Shown here in pieces: positions 1-7,830 of a DNA stretch of 64,000 nt. Position numbers and translations under genes: made by a program. The first letter of the stretch is position 1, and the number at the start of each line of letters is the position of its first letter. The DNA comes from Roseobacter sp. (GTDB lineage: Bacteria; Pseudomonadota; Alphaproteobacteria; Rhodobacterales; Rhodobacteraceae). The stretch spans positions 36,187-100,186 of the forward strand of contig JAGXGZ010000006.1 in assembly GCA_024636495.1 (NCBI GenBank), in the 5' to 3' direction. Below the pieces are notes generated by a model, which was given only the letters and a program-made list of their open reading frames with translations, was not told the DNA's origin and did no database searches.

Positions 1-96
1 TAAGGCTGAGGGAAAGGGCCAATTGACATATGCGGCAATCGCGGCGCGCCCCTCGGGTAAAAACGCAGCATTGGCGATCCGCGCGCCAGCCCTCAT
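1..96 (-). CDS. Left-edge partial ORF, hypothetical
   Basis: An open reading frame on the minus strand runs off the left edge. It lies just downstream of the J-domain gene and reads in the same direction. The first available ATG gives MRAGARIANAAFLPEGRAA..., 32 codons to the edge. The frame is also open further upstream, back into the J-domain gene, so the start is uncertain. Codon use (many G/C third positions) is compatible with coding. I do not recognise the family and only a fragment is visible. In related Rhodobacterales a cobaltochelatase gene (cobS) often follows this J-domain gene, but this peptide does not look like the CobS N-terminus to me. Confidence 0.25.
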   Translation of the reverse strand, partial: MRAGARIANAAFLPEGRAAIAAYVNWPFPSAL

Positions 97-136
97 GCAA
101 GGCAGGCCGCGCAGATCACCAATGCTGGGGCGGGAT

Positions 137-766
137 CTATTGATCTTTAAAGTTGCGGCTGGTTTTCAACTGGTCCCATGCCCAGACGACCTCTTGCAAC
201 TGCTCTTCCTGACTGCGGTCGCCGCCGTTCATATCCGGGTGCAGCACTTTGATCAGCTTTTTGTAGGCCTTGCGCACCTCTGGCTTGGTCCAAGTGTCCT
301 TGGCCTCAAGGATCTCAAGCGCGCGGCGCTCTGTGGGCGGCAGGCGGCGGCCCGCAGCAGGCCCTTTGCCGGGGTTCTGCGTGGCGTTCTTGCCCAACAC
401 CTGATGCGGGTCCTCGATACCCAGCCGGGCCCAGGCACGCGCCTCTGGATCGCCAAGCGGCTTGGTGGTGCGTTCCCAGACCTTGTCTTTGGACATCTGG
501 GCGTTCAGTTCGGCCTCGGTGGTGCCGTCAAAGAAATTCCACTTGAGATTATATTCGCGCACATGCTGCTGGCAGAACCAGAAATAGTCGTCCAACACGT
601 CAGGCGCTTTGGGCGCGCGGTACTTGCCGGGCTCTTCGCAGCCTTCATGTGAACACAGCCGTTGTGATGTCTCGGATGCACCGGACATTCCCCGCCGACC
701 ACGGGGGTTCTTCTTTTTGGAGGACGACACGGACATGTCGAATCCGAAGGGATCTGGCTTGGGCAT
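137..766 (-). CDS. J-domain (DnaJ-like) protein
   Basis: A 209-aa protein with a C-terminal J-domain. The helix II basic stretch (VRKAYKKLIKVLHPD) leads into the invariant HPD tripeptide near residue 187, which is needed to stimulate DnaK ATPase. There is no G/F-rich region and no DnaJ zinc-finger repeat, so this is a specialised type III co-chaperone rather than DnaJ. The N-terminal half has a spaced Cys/His set (CSHEGC near residue 38, FCQQH about 26 residues later) that could bind a metal; that is inference. The start is chosen at 766 because AAAGG lies about 9 nt upstream. It is divergent from the BolA gene. The role is probably cytoplasmic protein folding or cofactor assembly. Confidence 0.85.
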   Translation of the reverse strand: MPKPDPFGFDMSVSSSKKKNPRGRRGMSGASETSQRLCSHEGCEEPGKYRAPKAPDVLDDYFWFCQQHVREYNLKWNFFDGTTEAELNAQMSKDKVWERTTKPLGDPEARAWARLGIEDPHQVLGKNATQNPGKGPAAGRRLPPTERRALEILEAKDTWTKPEVRKAYKKLIKVLHPDMNGGDRSQEEQLQEVVWAWDQLKTSRNFKDQ

Positions 767-840
767 GATATGGACCTTTCCGACTCAGGACGATCACTCT
801 AAAGATTGCAGCGCCAGATTGAAGGGGGCTATGCGAAAAA

Positions 841-1098
841 ATGTCAGTAACTCAAGAAATTGCAGACCGGCTTGAGGCTGCTTTTGCGCCATCCGAGCTG
901 AATGTCGTGGACGACAGCGAAAGCCATCGGGGGCATTCCGGCTTTCAAGAAGGCGGTGAGAGCCACTTTAATGTGAAAATTCGCACCAGTCATTTCAAGG
1001 GCATGAACAGGCTTGCCCGCCACCGCGCCGTGCACAGCGCCTTGGGGCCTGAGTTGATTGGTCGCATCCACGCGCTGGCGCTGGACCTCGACGTTTAG
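841..1098 (+). CDS. BolA family protein
   Basis: An 85-aa protein with the BolA/KH-like fold signature. An N-terminal helix (IADRLEAAFAP) is followed by a central loop with HFNVKIRTSHFKG and the helix RLARHRAVHSALG. BolA proteins partner with monothiol glutaredoxins in Fe-S cluster trafficking and can act on transcription. The conserved histidines used for cluster binding are present. It is transcribed divergently from the J-domain gene, which would fit a shared theme of cofactor or Fe-S maintenance. Its stop codon overlaps the converging DUF4177 gene by 4 bases. Length is normal for the family. Confidence 0.88.
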   Translation: MSVTQEIADRLEAAFAPSELNVVDDSESHRGHSGFQEGGESHFNVKIRTSHFKGMNRLARHRAVHSALGPELIGRIHALALDLDV

Positions 1099-1622
1099 TC
1101 TTTGGGCGCGGGGGGCGGCGTGTCTGTAGCCGGCACAGCGTCATCTGCGCCTTTTTCGGCGTCATCCGGTTGCACAGCCTTTTTACGCCGCGAGGCGAGG
1201 GTGCTTAGCAACGCGGGGGCGGCGCTAAGATGATCGGGGTCTTCCACGCCGTTCTCGCCCTCGAAAAACCCCTCGTAGCCTTTGGGGTTTTTGGCGATCT
1301 CGGCCTTCTTCGCGTCAATCGGGTCAAGCTCCGGGGTGAACTGGTGGGGGGCGGGCAGCAATTCGGGGTTGAACGCATCAGTGTCGCCTTCGCGCGGGCG
1401 GCGAAACACCAGCACATTGCGCCATTCGGTGGTCGACCCGGTCAGCCCGACCCGTTCAATCGAGGGCAGGGTTTCAGCGCGCTGATATTCCCAGCCATAG
1501 CCTGAAAGCCCGTTCATCAACTCTTGGAGAGCATGGGAAAACCGCGCTTCGGCCCCTTTGACGTTCTTGCCCTTCAGGCCCTTGTTGGGGGCGGGTACGA
1601 CTTTGTATTCGTAACGGGGCAT
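1095..1622 (-). CDS. DUF4177 domain protein
   Basis: A 175-aa protein when started at MPRYEYKVVPAP; the ORF-track start 18 codons earlier is upstream read-through with no support. Residues 1-80 are a DUF4177-like domain: an initial YEYKVV strand, then an ALQELMNGLSGYGWEYQ helix/turn, and a closing VLVFRRP strand. The C-terminal ~90 residues are polar and low-complexity, ending in a proline-rich tail. The function of the family is unknown. The gene converges on BolA with a 4-nt overlap of the 3' ends, so the two transcripts may be antisense at their termini. Confidence 0.72.
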   Translation of the reverse strand: MPRYEYKVVPAPNKGLKGKNVKGAEARFSHALQELMNGLSGYGWEYQRAETLPSIERVGLTGSTTEWRNVLVFRRPREGDTDAFNPELLPAPHQFTPELDPIDAKKAEIAKNPKGYEGFFEGENGVEDPDHLSAAPALLSTLASRRKKAVQPDDAEKGADDAVPATDTPPPAPKD

Positions 1623-1739
1623 GGGTGTCCTTTGGCGTTGTTTGCCCAACATACCCCATCGGAATTTATCACACAATGGAAGGTGGGTTGGGGAGGGTGG
1701 TTTGCGAAGGGTGGGTTGCGCAGCGCGGATCGGCGCGGG

Positions 1740-2885
1740 TCACGACGCGCCTGATGCGTCGAGCGCGGATTGGATGCGGTCCCTTAGCCTGGTGGCTGTG
1801 CCATAGTCGTAAGGCATCGTTGCGGGGTCATAGACGGTCAGGGCATTTTCCACAGCCGCAAGGGCGGCTTGCAACGCCGCGTGGCGGTCGGCGCAACTGT
1901 CGTGATTGGCAATTGCTTCCTGCGCAATCGCGATGTTTTCCTGCGTTTCGGCCCACTGCACCGGATGATCGGCAAGGGTGCTCACCTTTAGGGCGGCGCG
2001 ATAGGCGGTGACGGCCTGCGCCAGCAGGTCTGCGCCCTTTTCCCCGTCGCTGCGGCTGCCTTGGTTTTTCAGGGCGATGGCAAGGCAGTTTTGACCCGCA
2101 GCCCATAGCCACGCATCGCGATCTTTCAGGGTCGGGGTCAGCAGGTCCGCGACGATGGCCTGCGCAAGGCCCAAGCCCTTGCCGCCATAGCGCAACCCGT
2201 GGGTGCACAGGATTTCAGAGTAGCGCAGGATGCGTCGGCGCACCGGTTCCAGCGGGTCGATGGCGGCAAAGCTGTCGGCAGCGGCACACAGCAGCGAATA
2301 GGCGTGATCCACCTTGCCGCGCAGCAGGGCGTTGTTAGCGCGGATTTCGGCAGAGGTGGCGGCCTCGTCCAGCTCTGCCGCGTGGACCAGCGTCATCAGG
2401 GTTTCGACCTCGTCCAGATCAACCCGCGCAATCGCATCCTGTGCAGCGGCCTTGAGGTTGGCGAGCCGTTTCATACTGTCCGGGATCGCATCCACCTCGG
2501 CCCGTAACGCGCGGTATTCGGTGGCTTTTTGGGTCAGGAGTTGCCGCAGGTCTGCATCCGTGCGGTCATAAACGCCGTCGATCTGAAAGCGGTTGGCGAT
2601 GTTTTCCAACTCTTCACGGCTAAGCGTGGGGATGTGATCCAGCTGTGCCGCGGACAGGCGGGATTGGCGGATCGGTTCCATCTCAGCGATGGAGATGTCC
2701 AGCGCTTTGCAGATTTTCTGAACCGTGGCTTCCTGAGGTTTGGGAACCTTGGCATTTTCAAGCCGCGATATGTCGGCCTTGCGGGCAGAATCACCAAAGA
2801 CATCTAGCGCCAAGGTTTCTTGGGTCAGCCGTGCTTCGCCGCGCTTGCGTTTGATCAGGGCCGCGAATGCGGTGATATCCAACAA
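1740..2885 (-). CDS. XRE-family HTH regulator with helical-repeat C-terminus
   Basis: A 381-aa protein. Residues 1-65 are an XRE/Cro-type helix-turn-helix (LIKRKRGEARLTQETLALDVFG, then ISRLEN), followed by QKICKALDIS. The remaining ~300 residues are Ala/Leu-rich amphipathic helices (for example AEIRANNALLRGKVDHAYSLLCAA and AVTAYRAALKV) that look like TPR-type repeats. No enzymatic motif is visible. The architecture of HTH plus long TPR-like domain resembles ligand- or peptide-sensing regulators, but family assignment beyond XRE is inference. The gene is divergent from a 63-aa hydrophobic ORF, and the 143-nt gap carries inverted repeats that could be its operators. Confidence 0.82.
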   Translation of the reverse strand: MLDITAFAALIKRKRGEARLTQETLALDVFGDSARKADISRLENAKVPKPQEATVQKICKALDISIAEMEPIRQSRLSAAQLDHIPTLSREELENIANRFQIDGVYDRTDADLRQLLTQKATEYRALRAEVDAIPDSMKRLANLKAAAQDAIARVDLDEVETLMTLVHAAELDEAATSAEIRANNALLRGKVDHAYSLLCAAADSFAAIDPLEPVRRRILRYSEILCTHGLRYGGKGLGLAQAIVADLLTPTLKDRDAWLWAAGQNCLAIALKNQGSRSDGEKGADLLAQAVTAYRAALKVSTLADHPVQWAETQENIAIAQEAIANHDSCADRHAALQAALAAVENALTVYDPATMPYDYGTATRLRDRIQSALDASGAS

Positions 2886-2931
2886 TTTTCCACAACCTCT
2901 GACAATTTAACTCAACCCAGCCGCAACAACT

Positions 2932-2988
2932 ATTGCGCAACGCAATCAACCTCTTGGCGGGTCATCTTAGGCCTACGCAATCCGCGTA
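2932..2988. promoter_or_regulatory. Inverted repeats in XRE/small-ORF divergent region
   Basis: The intergenic gap holds two dyads. ATTGCG-CAA-CGCAAT (2932-2946) contains the self-complementary TTGCGCAA. TACGC-AATCC-GCGTA (2974-2988) lies 28 nt further on. They lie 47-103 nt from the regulator start and 41-97 nt from the small ORF start, suitable positions for operators of an autoregulating XRE protein. Binding is inference. Confidence 0.45.
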
Positions 2989-3028
2989 ATCTTGTCGGGC
3001 CCGACGTTCAACCCAAAGGACCACTGGT

Positions 3029-3220
3029 ATGTTTGAACGTTTGACAGAAGTTGTAAAGAAAATTGGCTGTGCGCTGTGGTGTCACCGCGCGATCTATGCC
3101 GGACTTGCGGGTGCTTACGGCGCAGCAAGTATTGGGGTGCTGGATAAAGAGGTGGTGAACCAGATTGTGACGGCTTTGTATGTTCTGTTGGTCGCCCAAA
3201 GTGATCACCGCGCCAAGTAA
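3029..3220 (+). CDS. Small hydrophobic protein, 63 aa
   Basis: MFERLTEVVKKIG... has an amphipathic basic N-terminus, a central small-residue stretch (AIYAGLAGAYGAASIG) and a hydrophobic C-terminal helix (VVNQIVTALYVLLVA), ending in a polar tail. AAAGGA lies about 8 nt before the ATG, a good ribosome binding site, which is the main reason to believe it is real. It is transcribed divergently from the XRE regulator. I do not recognise a named family. It could be a small membrane-associated protein. A role linked to the adjacent regulator is conjecture. Confidence 0.6.
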   Translation: MFERLTEVVKKIGCALWCHRAIYAGLAGAYGAASIGVLDKEVVNQIVTALYVLLVAQSDHRAK

Positions 3221-3222
3221 GC

Positions 3223-3238
3223 GTGGGATAAATCCCAC
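3223..3238. terminator. Hairpin between small ORF and thioesterase gene
   Basis: GTGGGAT-AA-ATCCCAC is a perfect 7-bp inverted repeat placed 3 nt after the small ORF stop and before the converging thioesterase 3' end. It has no T-run, so terminator function is only suggested by position. The downstream bases (CCCTACGTGGGAC) partly repeat an arm. Confidence 0.35.
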
Positions 3239-3260
3239 CCTACGTGGGACGTGGGGGGCG

Positions 3261-3728
3261 CTACTTCTTCAGCCCGATCTTGCGCCCTGCGCGGTCGGGA
3301 TAGGGGAGGGCCGCGTGGGCTTGCTTCATCTGTTCCAGCTGCGACAGGATCGTGTCTGGCATGGGGGCGACGCGGGGGCCGGATTGGTCGACGTGCAGGG
3401 TCAGCGCCTCTCCGGTGGCGGCAAGCCAGCCGTCTGCGTGCCACAGTTCGGTAAAGCTGTGAAAGCGTTTGGCGTCGTAATCGAGCAGTTGGAAGGTGCA
3501 GTATGTCTGCGCACCCTCGTGGAGTTCGCGGACATAGCAGATGTGAAATTCGGCCACATAGGTGGTGCAGCCTTGCTTTTGATACTCGGGGCCAAAGCCC
3601 AGCACGGCGAAGGCATCATCGACGGCGTTGTCCATCAAGACGGAATAATACGCCATGTTCAAATGGCCATTAAAGTCGATCCATTCAGGTTGGACCGCAC
3701 GCAGAGAGGATTTGAAGGGGGCGTCCAT
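3261..3728 (-). CDS. Thioesterase family (hot-dog fold) protein
   Basis: A 155-aa cytoplasmic protein similar to 4-hydroxybenzoyl-CoA/acyl-CoA thioesterases. The hot-dog signature is near the N-terminus: EWIDFNGHLNMAYYSVLMDNA, where the Asp-Phe-Asn-Gly-His segment is the active-site region of this class. It is followed by a helix and the strands FHICYVRELHEG. It probably hydrolyses an acyl-CoA; the substrate is unknown. The start MDAPFKSS is preferred over MKGRKMDAPF because AAAGG lies 7 nt upstream of the second ATG and nothing comparable precedes the first. It is downstream of gatB on the same strand, but the structured element between them may separate expression. Confidence 0.78.
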   Translation of the reverse strand: MDAPFKSSLRAVQPEWIDFNGHLNMAYYSVLMDNAVDDAFAVLGFGPEYQKQGCTTYVAEFHICYVRELHEGAQTYCTFQLLDYDAKRFHSFTELWHADGWLAATGEALTLHVDQSGPRVAPMPDTILSQLEQMKQAHAALPYPDRAGRKIGLKK

Positions 3729-3752
3729 CTTTCGGCCTTTCATGACAAAGGT

Positions 3753-3812
3753 GGGGGGCCGTTTTCTTGGAAGAAAACGATCCGGAATTTTCGAAAATTC
3801 CGGTTGGCCCCC
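3753..3812. repeat. Cloverleaf-like nested inverted-repeat element
   Basis: Immediately after the gatB stop codon lies a 60-nt element of three stems. An outer stem GGGGGCC/GGCCCCC (3754-3760 with 3806-3812) encloses two hairpins: GTTTTCTT-GG-AAGAAAAC (3761-3778) and a perfect 22-nt palindrome with arm CCGGAATTTTC (3782-3803). It can fold as a three-way junction on either strand. It may terminate or stabilise the gatB transcript, or be a mobile-type small repeat; function is unknown. Confidence 0.7.
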
Positions 3813-5324
3813 TCAGCCTTGCAGTTTTTTCGCAACCAGATCGTTCACGGCCTTGGGATTGGCCTTGCCGCCGGTGGCCTTCATGACCTGACCGACAAAC
3901 CAGCCTGCGAGCTTGGGGTTTTCGCGGGCCTTGGCGACCTGATCGGGGTTGGCGGCGATGATCTCGTCCACTGCAGCCTCAATGGCACCGGTATCAGTCA
4001 CCTGCTTCATACCGCGGTCTTCCACGATCTGGGCGGGGTCGCCGCCTTCGGTATAGACGATCTCGAACAGATCCTTGGCGATCTTGCCGGAAATCGCATC
4101 GGACGCGATCAGATCAACCACACCGCCCAGTTGCGCAGGCGACACCGGACTGTCGGTGATGGTTTTCTCGTCTTTTTTCAGGCGACCGAAAAGCTCGTTG
4201 ATCACCCAGTTTGCGGCCATCTTGCCGTCACGGCCTTGGGCGGTTTGTTCAAAATAGCTTGAGCTGTCAAGGTCTGCTGTCAGCACGGAAGCATCATAGT
4301 CGCTTAGCCCGAAGTCGTTGATAAAGCGCGCTTTCTTGGCGTCTGGCAATTCAGGCAGCGTGGCCGCGATATCGTCTACCCAAGCCTGTTCGATCACCAG
4401 TGGCAGCAGATCTGGGTCGGGGAAATAGCGGTAGTCATGCGCCTCTTCCTTGGAGCGCATGGAGCGGGTTTCCATTTTGTCGGGGTCGAACAGACGGGTT
4501 TCCTGCACGACCTCGCCACCGCTTTCGACGATGGCGATCTGGCGCTTGGCCTCTACGTCGATGGCTTGCTGGATGAACCGCATGGAATTCATATTCTTGA
4601 TCTCGCAACGCGTGCCCAGATGGCTGAAATCCTGCGTGGCCTGGTATTTTTCATATTGTCCGGGCAGGCAGATCGACACGTTCACATCGGCACGCATGGC
4701 ACCCGATTGCATGTCACCGTTACAGGTGCCCAAGTACCGCAGGATCTGGCGGAGCTTTGTCAGGTAGGCCGCAGCTTCTTCGGGGCCGCGGATATCGGGG
4801 CGCGACACGATTTCCATCAGCGCCACACCGGTGCGATTCAGGTCAACAAAGGACATGTTGGGATCCATATCGTGGATCGATTTGCCTGCGTCCTGTTCAA
4901 GGTGGATGCGTTCAACGCGCACTAGACGCGCTGTACCATCGCCCATCTCCACCAGCACTTCGCCTTCGCCCACGATGGGATGGTAAAGCTGTGAAATTTG
5001 ATAGCCTTGTGGTAGGTCGGGGTAGAAGTAGTTCTTGCGGTCAAAAGCGCTTTCAAGATTGATCTGTGCCTTCAGGCCCAGCCCGGTCCGAACCGCCTGT
5101 TCGACGCAGAATTCGTTGATTGTGGGCAGCATGCCGGGCATGGCGGCATCGACGAAGGCGACGTTGCTGTTCGGTTCTGCCCCGAATTTAGTGGAAGCTG
5201 CCGAGAACAGCTTGGCGTTGGACAGCACCTGCGCATGCACCTCCATACCGATGACCAGTTCCCAGTCATGTTTGGCACCTGCGATGGTGCGGACTTTGGG
5301 GGTGTCATAGGTCAGGTCAAGCAT
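3813..5324 (-). CDS. gatB: Asp-tRNA(Asn)/Glu-tRNA(Gln) amidotransferase subunit B
   Basis: A 503-aa subunit of the GatCAB transamidosome, which converts misacylated Glu-tRNA(Gln) and Asp-tRNA(Asn) to the correct amide form using ammonia from GatA. The cradle kinase domain is recognisable from [12 protein letters not shown] near residue 20, through [13 protein letters not shown] near 105 and [11 protein letters not shown] near 195. The YqeY-like C-terminal tail domain ends in [15 protein letters not shown]. Full length for the family. gatA and gatC are not adjacent here, so the genes are dispersed in this genome. It follows a terminator-like hairpin of the upstream gene, so it probably has its own promoter in the 5325-5418 gap. 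Confidence 0.97.
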   Translation of the reverse strand: MLDLTYDTPKVRTIAGAKHDWELVIGMEVHAQVLSNAKLFSAASTKFGAEPNSNVAFVDAAMPGMLPTINEFCVEQAVRTGLGLKAQINLESAFDRKNYFYPDLPQGYQISQLYHPIVGEGEVLVEMGDGTARLVRVERIHLEQDAGKSIHDMDPNMSFVDLNRTGVALMEIVSRPDIRGPEEAAAYLTKLRQILRYLGTCNGDMQSGAMRADVNVSICLPGQYEKYQATQDFSHLGTRCEIKNMNSMRFIQQAIDVEAKRQIAIVESGGEVVQETRLFDPDKMETRSMRSKEEAHDYRYFPDPDLLPLVIEQAWVDDIAATLPELPDAKKARFINDFGLSDYDASVLTADLDSSSYFEQTAQGRDGKMAANWVINELFGRLKKDEKTITDSPVSPAQLGGVVDLIASDAISGKIAKDLFEIVYTEGGDPAQIVEDRGMKQVTDTGAIEAAVDEIIAANPDQVAKARENPKLAGWFVGQVMKATGGKANPKAVNDLVAKKLQG

Positions 5325-5418
5325 GGGGGCACCTTTGGCGTCTTTGGAATGATGCTTTGGTCATAAGACAGGGGGCTGGGTGCTGCAAGAGGGGCGCGCG
5401 ACCAAGCGTTGAAATGCC

Positions 5419-5456
5419 AAAGCGCCGGAGCAGCGCAAAGGCTGATCCGGCGCTTT
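5419..5456 (-). terminator. Hairpin terminator after the 437-aa unknown gene
   Basis: AAAGCGCCGGA (5419-5429) pairs perfectly with TCCGGCGCTTT (5446-5456) across a 16-nt loop, 39 nt beyond the stop of the unknown gene on the minus strand. The stem ends in TTT on either strand but lacks a long T-run. It probably separates this transcript from gatB. Confidence 0.55.
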
Positions 5457-5494
5457 GTAGGGCACCAGGGGGGGCTGTGCCCAATCAAAGAAGC

Positions 5495-6808
5495 TTAGGC
5501 GCTGAAAGCCCGAGGTCCGTTTTCGGTAAAGACGATTTGCTTGCCCGCCGCGATCTCTGACTTGAACAGTCCCGCCATGATCCGCATTGCGTCTTCCTGT
5601 CCGGAGGCCGCGAATCTGTGCGGGGACCTGATGCGAATGTTATTGTCGAACCCGTGTGCGGCATGCGCCCAGATCATCGGGTGCAATTCGGTCAGGTGGT
5701 CCCGCACAATCCATTGTGTGCAATCGGCAATCTGGGCGCGTACATGGTCAGCCTCGTCGCTGCCTGAAAAGCTTTGTCCAATGGTATTGGCGCAGTAGGC
5801 GGCAAGCAGATTTGCGGTATGGGGATTGGGGTTGCGTTTGAGGATGTCGCGCAGGCCATCGATGAAAAACGCAAGGTCCAGATTGGCGCATGCCACATCA
5901 TCAAAGGAAATCGCGTCAAACTGTACCCACGTGTATCCTCCTGCCCCCCAGATATGTTCGGTGCGCGCAGCCGTGCGGCGTGCTTCCAGTTCGAGTTGGG
6001 CATAGTTGCCGAACCAGCGGGGCAACAGATGGTTGCCCATGGCGCGCATCGGGCGCGGGTTATGCGGGTTCAGATTGATCAGATGTTCGTATTTGTCAGC
6101 CATATGATGTTTCGTGGCGGCCGGGCCGCTGACTTGGGCGCAATCGGTAGCTGCAAGCAGCGGTGAGTGGGCGTGACTTTGCAAGAACGGCGCGATCAGG
6201 TCGCGGGCGCGTTCGAAATGCGCCTCAAAGGCCTCGCGATTGCGCTGCGAAATTTCCGCATCCCAACCGTTGCCGCGCCATGCCCAGCCAATGTCGATGT
6301 GCGCTTGCGCGACAATGCAGGCAATCACGTAGTCGTCGGGCATGGATTCCACGACATGCTCAAGGTCTTCGATCCCGGTCAACACCTCTTTGGCGACGTG
6401 GTTTTCGCTGTCTCTGATGGCATGTTCAGCGGCCATCACCACATCAGCGCGCGCGCCATATGCAACAAGTTCGGCCAAGGGCATCGAGCCGGGGGTCAGC
6501 GTGCCGGATGCATCATGATTTGTGATACATGTGCTAAGGGCTTCCCAGTTTTCCTGTCGGACCAAACGTTGTCCCAATTGCTGATGATTGTCACGAATCC
6601 GGTCTTCGGCCGTGGGGTCAGGGCACTTGATCTTCAAAATCTCTTGCAAGTTAGCAGGGATGACTTTGTGGGCATTTCGGGTTTGCTTTTTGGCTGATTG
6701 CATTTTCTCTGACAGGTCAGAGATGCTGGGCAGTGGGAAGATGGTTGTGTTGCTCTGCGAAATAGCAGGCAGTTTTTTACGTTTGAAAATGTTTTTAATC
6801 TGCAGCAT
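5495..6808 (-). CDS. Hypothetical protein, 437 aa, family not recognised
   Basis: I do not recognise this protein. It has a basic, Lys/Gln-rich N-terminus (MLQIKNIFKRKKL) and no signal peptide or membrane segment. From about residue 70 the body is mainly helical, with features reminiscent of TPR-like folds (IACIVAQAHIDIGWAWRG, LINLNPHNPRPMRAMGNHLLPRWFG, LEARRTAARTEHIWGAGGY). Several Trp and His residues cluster between 190 and 310. The 5' end and the region upstream of it are more A+T-rich than the neighbours. Divergent from the transglycosylase-like gene. The ribosome binding site is weak, so the start could be internal. Confidence 0.68.
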   Translation of the reverse strand: MLQIKNIFKRKKLPAISQSNTTIFPLPSISDLSEKMQSAKKQTRNAHKVIPANLQEILKIKCPDPTAEDRIRDNHQQLGQRLVRQENWEALSTCITNHDASGTLTPGSMPLAELVAYGARADVVMAAEHAIRDSENHVAKEVLTGIEDLEHVVESMPDDYVIACIVAQAHIDIGWAWRGNGWDAEISQRNREAFEAHFERARDLIAPFLQSHAHSPLLAATDCAQVSGPAATKHHMADKYEHLINLNPHNPRPMRAMGNHLLPRWFGNYAQLELEARRTAARTEHIWGAGGYTWVQFDAISFDDVACANLDLAFFIDGLRDILKRNPNPHTANLLAAYCANTIGQSFSGSDEADHVRAQIADCTQWIVRDHLTELHPMIWAHAAHGFDNNIRIRSPHRFAASGQEDAMRIMAGLFKSEIAAGKQIVFTENGPRAFSA

Positions 6809-7056
6809 GTGTTGTCCAGTCTTTCGTTTGAACGTCTCTTGTGTCGTTGAACATGCAACTGCTTTTGGGCATCATCATGGCTTTGCGAAGGTTGGGATAA
6901 GGTTTTTTGCATCCAGAAAGTGTGTTTTCGACTAAATAGGGTCTTAGTTTTTGAGCATTGGAAACGATCTTAGGGGTTTGGCCGATTTTGTTCGTTATTA
7001 TTTGATGGTCGGGAAACGCTTATTTTTATAGAAATTTCGCGCGAGGCGGTGGTTTG
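6809..7056. other. AT-rich divergent intergenic region
   Basis: About 248 bases between the unknown 437-aa gene and the secreted transglycosylase-like gene. It is clearly richer in A+T than the rest of the window (for example the TTATTTTTATAG stretch just before 7035) and must carry promoters for both genes. No palindrome or RNA gene stood out. Confidence 0.5.
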
Positions 7057-7749
7057 ATGCGACTTCTAACAATCAGTGTGGCGCTTTTGTGGTACGCAAC
7101 TTATGCGGTATCTCAGACGACCGATATGGCACGCCCACCAGCACCGTCGGAACCCCAAGCGACACCCTTACAAAGTTCAAACCCGTTTCAAGTGTCACCC
7201 CCCGCACGCCCGGCGAACCTGCCCCGGACGCGCTTTCAGCATCAACAAGGACATGCCTTGTGGACCAGAGCGGCATTGTCCGCCCTTAAAACCCACGGCA
7301 AGCCTTTGGTCGATACAATACCTTCTGATATCGCTGGTTGGTGCCCTGGCTACAGTTCGGCGGATGACGCAGGGCGTCGCGCATTCTGGGTGGGGTTTCT
7401 ATCGGCACTGGCCAAACATGAAAGCACATACAACCCCTATGCCGTCGGCGGTGGGGGGCGCTGGTACGGGCTTTTGCAAATCCAGCCCAGCACGGCCCGG
7501 GGATATCAGTGCAATGTCGGCACCGGAGAGGCGCTGAAAAACGGGGCTGCGAACCTGAGTTGCGCCGTCCGAATCATGGCCGTCACCGTGCCGCGTGATG
7601 GGGTCCTTTATGGCAGCGGGGGGCGCGGCGTGGCGGCTGACTGGGGCCCGATGCGGAGCGAGGCAAAACGCGCGGACATGAAAGGGTGGCTGCGGCGGCA
7701 GAACTATTGCAAGCCACTGAATGCGACCCGGCCCAAGGCGCGGCCTTAA
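7057..7749 (+). CDS. Secreted lytic transglycosylase/lysozyme-like protein
   Basis: A 230-aa exported protein. Residues 1-20 (MRLLTISVALLWYATYAVSQ) are a signal peptide, followed by a Pro/Ser-rich linker to about residue 75. The C-terminal domain is lysozyme/SLT-like: LSALAKHESTYNPYAVG carries a Glu placed like the catalytic acid, followed by WYGLLQIQPSTARGY, which matches the GLxQI(x)P motif of soluble lytic transglycosylases. It probably cleaves peptidoglycan in the periplasm. ATG at 7057 is preferred over the in-frame TTG just before it because GAGGCGG lies about 9 nt upstream. It is monocistronic. Confidence 0.8.
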   Translation: MRLLTISVALLWYATYAVSQTTDMARPPAPSEPQATPLQSSNPFQVSPPARPANLPRTRFQHQQGHALWTRAALSALKTHGKPLVDTIPSDIAGWCPGYSSADDAGRRAFWVGFLSALAKHESTYNPYAVGGGGRWYGLLQIQPSTARGYQCNVGTGEALKNGAANLSCAVRIMAVTVPRDGVLYGSGGRGVAADWGPMRSEAKRADMKGWLRRQNYCKPLNATRPKARP

Positions 7750-7790
7750 GCGTATTTGCGCAGTGTTCGCGCTGGGCGACAGGCAAGGAT

Positions 7791-7824
7791 GCCTTCGGCG
7801 AGGATATTTAAGAGCCAGAGAAGC
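7791..7824 (+). repeat. Dispersed intergenic repeat, GATATTT subfamily
   Basis: GCCTTCGGCGAGGATATTT followed by a GAGCCAGAGAA end. It shares the order GGATATTT...GCCAGAGAA with the copy near 37980-38014. It lies between two converging genes (the transglycosylase-like gene and the PH-like membrane protein gene). Confidence 0.5.
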
Positions 7825-7830
7825 GGGGGG

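Noticed and set aside
23-652. 209-aa ORF on the plus strand over the J-domain gene
   Set aside because: Antisense shadow; the opposite frame has a clear J-domain with HPD and a ribosome binding site.
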